Below, in pieces: positions 17,237 through 22,701 of a DNA stretch of 32,873 bases. Each line of letters starts with the position of its first letter. Positions within the stretch are counted from its first letter, which is position 1. The translations under genes and the position numbers were made by a program. The stretch is from a virus. The DNA lies in the IMG/VR virus record IMGVR_UViG_3300035187_003732, positions 1 to 32,873 of that record; one strand, 5' to 3'. A model generated the notes under the pieces. It ran no database searches. It saw only the letters and a list, made by a program, of their open reading frames with translations, and was not told the origin of the DNA.

Positions 17237-18312
17237 AGCCCCGCCCGTCCAGTCTCTACTCGATGGGCGCGGCCGCGGGTGGCGGCGGTGGGAGCGGTCC
17301 TGACCTGACGGCGCCGATCCCGCCTGTACCGGTGTCGCTCGCGTCGGGCTCGACGTCGCTCGGGTCGACCTCGATCGGGTCGTGGTCGGCCTCTGTGACC
17401 GTCACGGCGACCGTCACGGCCTCCAGCGGGTCACCCCCGACGGCGACCGTCACCGGCTCCGGGGCGGGTCCCTACAGCGTGTCCATCGCGTCCGGCCTGG
17501 CCGATGGGGTGACCTACGCCGTCACTCTGACGGGCACCGGGGCGGATGGCCAGGTGGCGCGGGTCGGGCTCTCTGTGGCCGTCGGCACGGCTGTCCCTGC
17601 CCCGGCTTGGAACACGCTCGTAGAGTACGACCTCACGACCGTGGACACGGCGACGGCGGTCACGGCGACCGGCGGCGACGTGGCCCTTACCGTGGGCGGC
17701 GCGGCGTTCCTGACGCTCAAAACCATCTTCGGCTCCGGGACTGGCAGCCTGACCCCAACCAACGGCTCCGGCGTCATCTTCTCCGGGTCGGCGGGCGGCA
17801 TCCGGGCGGCGTTCGTGAACATCGACTGGGCCACGCTCGGCGCGGTCCTGGACACGGAAACACTGGCAATCCTGATCGAATTTGGCTTCACGAGCATCAT
17901 CTCAGGCGGCACCATCCTCGCCACTGCTGCGACGGTGAACGCCAACGTCAACGCAAACCACAACTTCGGCGGGCGATGGTCGCTCAGCGGAACCACCTAC
18001 GCAATCGCCCCAAGGTATTACAACTCCGCCGCTACCATCGGAACGGCGGTATCGTCGGGAACCACGGCCTTTTCGGGCAACTACTCGGCGGCGATGGTTG
18101 TCGGCCCCGGCGGACAGACGACATACATGCACGCCGGGGCGCTCCCAACGGACCCGTCGGGCTTCGGGCTTGGTCCGCGCAGGTACTCGCAGCCCGTCAG
18201 TACATGGACTTCGGGCAGCCTGACCTACCCGGCCGGGCCGCCCAAACCGGCGTTCTGGGTCGAAGATGCCGTCTGTGTCTGGCGCAAAATCCGCATCATG
18301 CGTTGGAGTTAG
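17233..18312 (+). CDS. Candidate receptor-binding or tail fibre protein
   Basis: Protein of 359 residues with a poly-Gly run (about 16-21) and a Ser/Thr/Gly-rich Ig-like N-terminal section (about 40-120) resembling fibronectin-type or Ig-like repeats in tail fibres. A distinct C-terminal region (about 130-359) has the strand-rich, Trp- and Tyr-containing look of a lectin-like beta-sandwich. Base use changes sharply inside the gene: from about 17820 to 18310 the G+C falls and A/T-ending codons (gaa, aaa, tat, tta) appear that are rare elsewhere. A swapped-in C-terminal domain is consistent with a host-range determinant at the end of the tail module. Confidence 0.5.
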   Translation: MKPRPSSLYSMGAAAGGGGGSGPDLTAPIPPVPVSLASGSTSLGSTSIGSWSASVTVTATVTASSGSPPTATVTGSGAGPYSVSIASGLADGVTYAVTLTGTGADGQVARVGLSVAVGTAVPAPAWNTLVEYDLTTVDTATAVTATGGDVALTVGGAAFLTLKTIFGSGTGSLTPTNGSGVIFSGSAGGIRAAFVNIDWATLGAVLDTETLAILIEFGFTSIISGGTILATAATVNANVNANHNFGGRWSLSGTTYAIAPRYYNSAATIGTAVSSGTTAFSGNYSAAMVVGPGGQTTYMHAGALPTDPSGFGLGPRRYSQPVSTWTSGSLTYPAGPPKPAFWVEDAVCVWRKIRIMRWS

Positions 18313-18315
18313 GCC

Positions 18316-18522
18316 ATGCTTGTCTTCGACATTCAGGACGGCATTTACGACGATTCCGGCGAGGAGCACGTCGAGTATCGGGTGCGTATGACCCGGGCTG
18401 AGGTGGATGCGTTCCGCGCGGCTCGTCGCCCGGGGCAGACCCCCGAGCTGCTCGCCGCGCCCGCGCAGGCCGTGGCCGAGCCGATCGTCGCGGCGCTCGA
18501 CGACGCGCTGAGTGCCCCGTGA
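18316..18522 (+). CDS. Small acidic protein after the fibre gene
   Basis: Protein of 68 residues, acidic, with a strand-rich N-terminus (MLVFDIQDGIYDDSGEEH) and an Ala/Pro-rich helical C-terminus. It follows the fibre candidate by three bases and overlaps the next gene by four (GTGA). It has no membrane segment. The family is not recognised; a fibre-associated or assembly helper role is only a guess from position. Confidence 0.5.
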   Translation: MLVFDIQDGIYDDSGEEHVEYRVRMTRAEVDAFRAARRPGQTPELLAAPAQAVAEPIVAALDDALSAP

Positions 18523-18710
18523 AGCGCCTCAGCCGCACGACCCGCCGCAAGATCGCCCGCTTCCTCGGCCTCGTCGGCGTCTCCCTCGTCGACGGCCGCC
18601 TGACCCCGGCGGAGATCTCAATGCTCGTCGGGTCGGCCGCGCAGGTCTACGAGGCCCTTCGGGCCGAGCGCGACGGCACGGCCCCGGCCGACGAGGCGGA
18701 CGGCGAGTGA
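18519..18710 (+). CDS. Small basic helical protein
   Basis: Protein of 63 residues starting with a basic stretch (MKRLSRTTRRKIARFLG), followed by a moderately hydrophobic helix (LVGVSLVDG) and LTPAEISMLVGSAAQVYEALRAE. The helix is too short and too charged to be a convincing membrane span, so a holin call is not supported. It is coupled by GTGA overlaps to both neighbours and leads into the endolysin. Unknown function, probably within the lysis transcript. Confidence 0.5.
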   Translation: MKRLSRTTRRKIARFLGLVGVSLVDGRLTPAEISMLVGSAAQVYEALRAERDGTAPADEADGE

Positions 18711-19123
18711 CCGGCCCGCGCTACCAGTGGGGGGCCCGGTCCGTGGCTCGCCTCGCGACGGTCCACCCCGCGCTGCGCGAGCTGTTCGAGCGCGTGATCG
18801 CGCGGCCCGACCTGCCCTCCGACCTCACGATCCTGTGCGGGCACCGCGGCGAGGCCGAGCAGGCGGCCGCGGTGTCGTCGGGCGCGTCGAGGCTGAGCTG
18901 GCCCCGCTCCAAGCACAACAAGTTTCCGTCTCTGGCGGTCGACGTGGCCCCCCTCGTCGGCGGGTCCGTGACCTGGGACTGGGCCGCCTACCGGGCGATC
19001 GCCCCGCTCATCAAGTCGGAGTGGGCCGAGATGCAGGCCGAGGGGCGCTATCCGGGCGTGTCCCTGGTGTGGGGCGGCGACTGGGTGCGCTTCCCGGATG
19101 GGCCGCACTGGGAGCTGTCGTGA
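18707..19123 (+). CDS. Endolysin: L-alanyl-D-glutamate peptidase-like (M15 family)
   Basis: Protein of 138 residues, close to the length of T5-type endolysins. It would cut the stem peptide of peptidoglycan at the end of infection. The zinc site of M15/VanY-type peptidases is visible as SKHNKFPSLAVDVAP (His70, Asp79) and the terminal GPHWELS (His134); Arg47 in GHRGEAEQ matches the conserved 'x-Gly-x-Arg-x-x-x-x-Gln' helix. The start is GTG 18707, overlapping the previous stop (GTGA). There is no signal sequence, so release depends on a holin. The long in-frame stretch upstream of 18707 is not used. Confidence 0.85.
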   Translation: MTGPRYQWGARSVARLATVHPALRELFERVIARPDLPSDLTILCGHRGEAEQAAAVSSGASRLSWPRSKHNKFPSLAVDVAPLVGGSVTWDWAAYRAIAPLIKSEWAEMQAEGRYPGVSLVWGGDWVRFPDGPHWELS

Positions 19124-19362
19124 CCACGATCCGGCGCATCATCGAGACGGGCCGCGCAATCGCACCCCCGCCCGACGCCGACGCCGACGTCGTCGCGCTT
19201 TTGGAGCGGTGCCTGCGCGATGCCCGCGCCGGGCACATCACCGGGATCGCGGTCGCGGCGATGCGCTCGGGCGAGCTGGTGACGGCCTACCAGAGCGTGA
19301 CCCGCGCCGAGCTGGCCCTGGCCGGCGTGGCCATGTCCGCCGACGCGTTGGAGGAGCGATGA
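19120..19362 (+). CDS. Small conserved-looking protein in the lysis group
   Basis: Protein of 80 residues. A helical, acidic middle (DADADVVALLERCLRDARAG) leads to HITGIAVAAMRSGELVTAYQ (about 42-61), a strand-turn-strand pattern I have seen in small proteins that phages and bacteria share, without known activity. The GTG start overlaps the endolysin stop and the ATG of the next gene overlaps its own stop. No membrane segment is present. Function unknown. Confidence 0.55.
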   Translation: MTTIRRIIETGRAIAPPPDADADVVALLERCLRDARAGHITGIAVAAMRSGELVTAYQSVTRAELALAGVAMSADALEER

Positions 19363-19709
19363 TCCTCGCCTTTGCCCTCGCCGCCGCGCTCGCGCAGGAC
19401 GCAGCGCCAGCCCCGGCCCCGGCTCCGACGTCGGACCCGTGGACGCTGCTCGGCGTCGGGCTCGGGTCGGCGGTCACTGCTTGGCTCGCCGAGCACATCC
19501 GCTCGCGCCGCAACGTCACCCCCGCCGAGGACCTCTCGCCGCTTCTCGCGCGCTCGGCCGACGGCGGCATCCTCCTGCTCCAGCGCCTACAGCGCATCGA
19601 GGAGTCGGTCCATGATCTCGCGTCCGCACTCGCCGTCCTTGCCCGTGCTGTCTCCGACGACGCATCCATCTCCAGCGTCCGCCGACGGCGCCCGACCGGC
19701 GGGAACTGA
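19359..19709 (+). CDS. Membrane protein, holin or spanin candidate
   Basis: Protein of 116 residues. It has a short hydrophobic N-terminus (MILAFALAAALAQ), an Ala/Pro linker, then a membrane-spanning stretch (WTLLGVGLGSAVTAWLAEHI, about 28-47). An Arg-rich flank (RSRR) and a long charged helix follow (about 65-100) with coiled-coil character. One or two N-terminal membrane segments plus a soluble helical domain fits either a holin or an inner-membrane spanin. It directly follows the endolysin group and carries a second reading frame nested in its 3' end. Confidence 0.5.
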   Translation: MILAFALAAALAQDAAPAPAPAPTSDPWTLLGVGLGSAVTAWLAEHIRSRRNVTPAEDLSPLLARSADGGILLLQRLQRIEESVHDLASALAVLARAVSDDASISSVRRRRPTGGN

Positions 19710-19824
19710 CCCTCGGCCCGCGGTCCGCTCCGCGCTCGTCGAGATCGTCGCCGCGGTGCGCGCGCTCTCGGGCGACGACGCGGGCGATCGGCTGGAGCAC
19801 GCGCTGCGGCTCGTCGGCCCGTAA
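19612..19824 (+). CDS. Possible gene nested in the end of the membrane protein gene
   Basis: A 70-residue frame starts at ATG 19612 (GAGGAG about 7 bases upstream) in a different frame from its host and runs 115 bases past the host stop. The N-terminal 35 residues are Pro/Ser-rich; the last 35 (RPAVRSALVEIVAAVRALSG and following) look like a genuine amphipathic helix. The nested layout recalls Rz/Rz1 spanin pairs, but the protein has no Cys and so no lipobox. The unique tail downstream of 19709 is the best argument that something is translated here. Confidence 0.4.
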   Translation: MISRPHSPSLPVLSPTTHPSPASADGARPAGTDPRPAVRSALVEIVAAVRALSGDDAGDRLEHALRLVGP

Positions 19825-19832
19825 AGTAGGAA

Positions 19833-19860
19833 CCCCCACCCGGACCATTCCGAGTGGGGG
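19833..19860. terminator. Bidirectional hairpin terminator between converging operons
   Basis: Arms CCCCCAC (19833-19839) and GTGGGGG (19854-19860) enclose an inner stem CGGA/TCCG with the loop CCAT, separated by one mismatch. It lies 8 bases after the last + strand stop and about 40 bases beyond the last - strand stop, so it can serve both directions. A T-run is lacking on the + strand and weak on the - strand. Confidence 0.75.
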
Positions 19861-19902
19861 CCTATCGGATGCGGGGCCCGGCGCAGACCACGCGTGAAGA
19901 TG

Positions 19903-20109
19903 CTACCCGGCTGACTGGGCCTCGTCCAGTGTTGCGACGATGCGCTGCGCCGTCTCGATCGCGACCTCGGCAGTGGGCGACTGCGACGAGATCACGACGA
20001 CGTCTTCGCTCGCGCCGCAGAGCGGCGACCACTGGAGAGTCCAGCGCACGCCGTCGACGCGCTGGTGCAGCTCGATCGTGCCCCAGGGGCCGAGGTGGTG
20101 GGTCGTCAT
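19903..20109 (-). CDS. Small protein of unknown function, last gene of the - strand cluster
   Basis: Protein of 68 residues. It has a strand-rich N-terminus with His and Trp (MTTHHLGPWGTIELHQRVDG, then WTLQW), one Cys, and a C-terminal helix (AEVAIETAQRIVATLDEAQ). I start at ATG 20109, overlapping the upstream stop (ATGA), with GGGAG before it; longer in-frame extension upstream is not coding-like. The two-strand plus helix layout could be a small DNA- or protein-binding fold. Not recognised. Confidence 0.5.
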   Translation of the reverse strand: MTTHHLGPWGTIELHQRVDGVRWTLQWSPLCGASEDVVVISSQSPTAEVAIETAQRIVATLDEAQSAG

Positions 20110-20387
20110 GGGGCAGACTCCCGGTGCCGCCCGGCCTCGATGGCGTCCGCGGCCCAGTCGAGGTCGAGGTCGCCGGGGCCGGCCGCCTGCGAGACCTGCG
20201 CCCGCAGCCACGCGACGACAGCCGCGCGCTCTCGGATGCGCTCCGCGCGCAGCTCCCGCCGCGCATCGGCCGCGTCGGCCTCTGCCCGTTCGAGGGCGGC
20301 CTCAAGGTCCGCGGCCCGGCGACGCGTCGCCGCAGCTCGATGGGCGGCCGGTGTGACCGCTGCGTAGGGCACGGCGGGGCGGCTCAC
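20106..20387 (-). CDS. Small coiled-coil protein
   Basis: Protein of 93 residues starting at a GTG that overlaps the MazG-like gene stop (GTGA). The middle (about 15-70) is an uninterrupted Arg/Ala/Glu helix with coiled-coil periodicity (RRRAADLEAALERAEADAAD and following), then WLRAQVSQ and a short tail. Such proteins in early phage regions are often oligomeric adaptors, but no family can be named. Confidence 0.5.
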   Translation of the reverse strand: MSRPAVPYAAVTPAAHRAAATRRRAADLEAALERAEADAADARRELRAERIRERAAVVAWLRAQVSQAAGPGDLDLDWAADAIEAGRHRESAP

Positions 20388-20962
20388 GGCGACACCTTCT
20401 TACGGTGCTCGCCGCGCTCGATCTGATCGGCGGCGATGACGCAGGCCTCCTCGATGACCCCGTCGACGCACGGGCCGCGCAGGTAGGCCACGATCGTCGC
20501 GACCTCGGCCCGGTCCTCTCCCGACCCGCCGATCGTGCCCGTCGCGGCGCGGCGCGCGAGCTTGTCGACGTTCGCCTCCATGACCTCGGCGAGCCCGAGC
20601 CCGTGCCGCCCCGCGATCTCGGCGACGAGGCCGGGCAGCGTCGTCAGGGAGTGCCAGGTCGCGGCCTGCACGAGCTGGAGCATCGACAGCCCGGGCTGCG
20701 GCGCGTGCATCCCGAGGTCGGACATCTTGAGGTCGGACAGCGTCGCGCACGCAGCGACGTACCAGAGCACATCGCCCAGCTCGGCCCGGACGCGGTCCCG
20801 GTCCACGGGCACGCCGTCGCGCACCGACTTTTGGTAGATGGCGGCAAGCTCGCCGATCTCGGCGAGCAGACCGTAGCGGGCGTGGTCCTGGGCCTTGTCG
20901 CCCTCGCGGACCGACGGGCGCGCGAAGCGCCAGGCGGCGAGCTGGTACTGGTCGGGGGTCAT
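20384..20962 (-). CDS. MazG-like nucleoside triphosphate pyrophosphohydrolase
   Basis: Protein of 192 residues with the all-alpha NTP-PPase signature: LLAEIGELA (Glu35, Glu38) followed by ELGDVLWYVA (Glu61, Asp64), the ExxE-x(n)-ExxD magnesium site. A second helical stretch EVMEANVDKLARR (about 130-143) matches the conserved 'Asn-x-x-Lys-Leu-x-x-Arg' end. The enzyme hydrolyses NTPs or dNTPs to monophosphates and pyrophosphate; in phages MazG is thought to adjust nucleotide pools or alarmone levels. The chain is longer than the minimal ~100-residue domain. I start at ATG 20962, which overlaps the upstream gene (ATGA). Confidence 0.75.
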   Translation of the reverse strand: MTPDQYQLAAWRFARPSVREGDKAQDHARYGLLAEIGELAAIYQKSVRDGVPVDRDRVRAELGDVLWYVAACATLSDLKMSDLGMHAPQPGLSMLQLVQAATWHSLTTLPGLVAEIAGRHGLGLAEVMEANVDKLARRAATGTIGGSGEDRAEVATIVAYLRGPCVDGVIEEACVIAADQIERGEHRKKVSP

Positions 20963-21195
20963 TCGGCCAACTCCTCGATGATCAAGAGGCCGAGGGCGGC
21001 GGCGATCGCTTCGTATTCGCCATGACCGGGCCAACCCATCTCCAGCGCCGAGATTGCACGCCGAGCGACAGCATTGTGAGTGAAGGTTTGATTTTCGACC
21101 TTGGTTTTCAGGCGCGCATTGAGCAGTTCTCGCCCGCGAATGATGGAGTCCTGAGTCAGAGGATACACGGGCTTGTCTTTGGGCTTGTCGGTCAT
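20959..21195 (-). CDS. Small protein with lower G+C, unknown function
   Basis: Protein of 78 residues, Lys-rich at the start (MTDKPKDKPVYPLTQDS), then helical (RELLNARLKTKVENQ; NAVARRAISALEMG). Its last part, EYEAIAAALGLLIIEEL, is hydrophobic but Glu-flanked. The DNA is visibly less GC-rich than its neighbours (about 57% by eye), which suggests a later insertion into the cluster. It could be a small regulator, but there is no clear helix-turn-helix. Confidence 0.5.
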   Translation of the reverse strand: MTDKPKDKPVYPLTQDSIIRGRELLNARLKTKVENQTFTHNAVARRAISALEMGWPGHGEYEAIAAALGLLIIEELAE

Positions 21196-21422
21196 TCGGT
21201 CACCTCCAGTCGGAGTCGGGGCAGCACGGTTGCGAGGACGGCCGGCAGGCGCTCAGTGAGGACGCCGTCGCGGATCACGGTGCCGTCGGCGTGGGACACC
21301 TCCCAGGAGCCGAGGCGCCACTGTAGAGCGAGTCTGGGCACCGAGCCCTCGTAGAGCAGATCGAACGGCCCGTGTTTGGTCCAGCGCCAGGGGGCGGGGA
21401 TGGGAGGGAGGTTGGGGTTCAC
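21192..21422 (-). CDS. Small Trp-rich phage protein of unknown function
   Basis: Protein of 76 residues beginning at GTG 21422 with GGAG upstream. The N-terminal pattern Ala-Pro-Trp-Arg-Trp-Thr followed by LLYEG and LALQWRLGSWEVSHADGTVI is the 'PWxW' small protein layout I have seen in the early regions of several phages: a few antiparallel strands and a closing helix (LPAVLATVLPRLRLE). Function unknown. Confidence 0.5.
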   Translation of the reverse strand: MNPNLPPIPAPWRWTKHGPFDLLYEGSVPRLALQWRLGSWEVSHADGTVIRDGVLTERLPAVLATVLPRLRLEVTE

Positions 21423-21979
21423 GGTGCAATCTCCAGGGCGGCGATGCGCCGCGGGTGAGCAAGTGAGGCGAGGGACACGAGGTAGCGGGCGAAGTCGGGC
21501 GGGGTGAGATGGCGGCGCGTCTTTGCCAGGTTCTCAACGAGCCCGGTGGGCTGGGGGCGAAACGCGGGCAGCAGCACCGCTTCACGGGGCACCCCCACGA
21601 GGTACAGCCAGGTCGGCTTGGGCGCCGCGTGACCCCACCACCCCTGCTCAACGTGGATCGTGTAGCCCCCGTGCGCGTCGGGCAGTTCGCCCGGACGGGG
21701 CAGGTCGGCGGCGTCCCAGAGGCGGGAGTGTGCAGGATGCTCCAACACACCACCCCACCGGCGAACCTGCCCCACTGCAATAAGGGCCAGCGTTGCATCC
21801 TGCTCGCATCGGTGGGCGTAGCGCCCCCAGGGACCGCAGGGAGGGTGGGCGATGACGGGCGCCGGGCCGGGGTAGCGGCGGGCGTCACGCTCGACGCCCC
21901 AGCAGTCAAGGCCGAGCGCGAGGTACGGGCCGCGCTTGACGTCGACATAGAGGGCGGCGGGCGGGAGAGGCGAAGTCAT
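21419..21979 (-). CDS. Degenerate cytosine-C5 methyltransferase-like protein
   Basis: Protein of 186 residues. It has AHPPCGPWGR (Pro46-Pro47-Cys48), which resembles the catalytic motif IV PPC, and RRWGGVLEHPAHS (Glu80), resembling motif VI (Glu-Asn-Val). QGWWGHAAPKPTWLYLVGV (about 112-130) resembles motif VIII (Gly-x-Pro-Gln-x-Arg with a following strand). The SAM-binding motif I (Phe-x-Gly-x-Gly) is not recognisable in the short N-terminus. It may therefore be a relic or a different activity on the same fold; similar short proteins occur widely in phages. Start ATG 21979 is uncertain because no strong ribosome binding site is seen. Confidence 0.5.
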   Translation of the reverse strand: MTSPLPPAALYVDVKRGPYLALGLDCWGVERDARRYPGPAPVIAHPPCGPWGRYAHRCEQDATLALIAVGQVRRWGGVLEHPAHSRLWDAADLPRPGELPDAHGGYTIHVEQGWWGHAAPKPTWLYLVGVPREAVLLPAFRPQPTGLVENLAKTRRHLTPPDFARYLVSLASLAHPRRIAALEIAP

Positions 21980-22022
21980 CACACCACCCCAGGCCACCGG
22001 GAGGGGACTTCGACGGGCCCTG

Positions 22023-22172
22023 TCACGCGTCACCCGCGAGGATGGGCGCGATCGAGGCGACGGCCGCAACGGCGAGGGGAGCCCAGAGCGCGTGCCACCC
22101 GGGCAGGCCAGACAGCGAGAAGGCGACAGACAGGGCCATGAAGGCGGCGCAGAGCAGGTATCGGGCGATCAC
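22023..22172 (-). CDS. Small two-segment membrane protein
   Basis: Protein of 49 residues starting at GTG 22172, overlapping the upstream gene's stop by four bases (GTGA). It consists of two hydrophobic stretches, about 4-21 (RYLLCAAFMALSVAFSLS) and about 28-45 (WAPLAVAAVASIAPILAG), joined by a short LPGWHAL turn, and it ends in GDA. The frame is coding-like and in line with the operon. The topology would allow a holin- or antiholin-like role, but its place among recombination genes argues for a membrane-associated early function instead. Confidence 0.55.
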   Translation of the reverse strand: MIARYLLCAAFMALSVAFSLSGLPGWHALWAPLAVAAVASIAPILAGDA

Positions 22173-22336
22173 TTGGACTCCAGACGACGGCAGAGGAGGA
22201 TGCAGCTCATCGCGCTGCGGGGGGCACCGATGGCCGAGACGCGGGCGGCGACCTCGGTCCAGGGCAGCGTGCGGGGCATGGACAGGGCCCGAAGCAGCTC
22301 GATCTGCTCGCGGGTCCAGCGGTGACGGGCGGGCAT
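22169..22336 (-). CDS. Small SANT/Myb-like DNA-binding protein
   Basis: Protein of 55 residues: MPARHRWTREQIELLRALSM, then LPWTEVAARVSAIGAPRSAMSCILLCRRL. The 'Trp-Thr-x-x-Glu' helix, a second helix with WTEVA and a third basic helix carrying Cys and Arg match a single SANT/Myb-like or homeodomain-type three-helix unit. I start at ATG 22336, one base after the preceding stop (TGACATG). A longer protein is not supported. Likely a small DNA-binding regulator; see the similar protein at 24387-24749. Confidence 0.55.
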   Translation of the reverse strand: MPARHRWTREQIELLRALSMPRTLPWTEVAARVSAIGAPRSAMSCILLCRRLESK

Positions 22337-22337
22337 G

Positions 22338-22598
22338 TCAGGCCTCGTCGTCAATGGTGACCGTGATGTACTCGCCGCCACCCTCGAGGAGCCCGCTGTC
22401 CACCTCGCGCAGCCCACTGAGCAGAACCGTGATCGCGTCAAACCGCGCCTGAGTGTCGGGGGTGAAGCCGCGGTTGGGGTCGCCCCCAATGTAGTCGGCG
22501 TCGTAGGTGACGGTCATTTCGTCACCGCCGCAATGGAGGGTGCCGGCGCCGTGAGCGGAGAGGGCGTCGACGAGGGCGCGGATGTCGATCGAGGTCAT
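22338..22598 (-). CDS. Small acidic protein of unknown function
   Basis: Protein of 86 residues, strongly acidic (Asp/Glu-rich), with a strand-rich core (GTLHCGGDEMTVTYDADY) and a helix (DTQARFDAITVLLSGLREVD). A final strand GEYITVTIDDEA closes it. First gene after the 22599-22701 control region, with GGAG ahead of its ATG. Small acidic early phage proteins can mimic DNA or bind host enzymes, but nothing specific is shown here. Confidence 0.5.
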   Translation of the reverse strand: MTSIDIRALVDALSAHGAGTLHCGGDEMTVTYDADYIGGDPNRGFTPDTQARFDAITVLLSGLREVDSGLLEGGGEYITVTIDDEA

Positions 22599-22646
22599 GG
22601 TAGCGGCTCCAGAGCGCCGAGGACTCCATCGCCCCCGGACACTCAG

Positions 22647-22675
22647 AGTCTATGCTGCACCTGTCATGCGTGCAA
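22647..22675 (-). promoter_or_regulatory. Candidate promoter for the 22598-19903 gene group
   Basis: Reading the - strand, TTGCAC (complement of 22670-22675) and TAGACT (complement of 22647-22652) are exactly 17 bases apart, facing the gene that starts at 22598. The match to sigma-70 boxes is moderate. The 103-base gap holds no coding frame, and the -35 box lies inside an inverted repeat. Confidence 0.35.
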
Positions 22676-22689
22676 GGCGTAAACGCATG
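22665..22689. promoter_or_regulatory. Candidate operator: inverted repeat over the -35 box
   Basis: Arms CATGCGT (22665-22671) and ACGCATG (22683-22689) are perfect complements with an 11-base spacer. The repeat covers the -35 box of the candidate promoter. The 9-base word CGCATGACA on the - strand here (22662-22670) recurs on the + strand at 26607-26615 in the other control region. Confidence 0.4.
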
Positions 22690-22701
22690 AAAGTTAGTGC
22701 A

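Noticed and set aside
18519-18710. Holin
   Set aside because: The only hydrophobic helix is short and flanked by charges; no convincing membrane span.
19612-19824. Outer-membrane spanin (Rz1-type lipoprotein)
   Set aside because: No Cys and so no lipobox; only the nested layout is similar.
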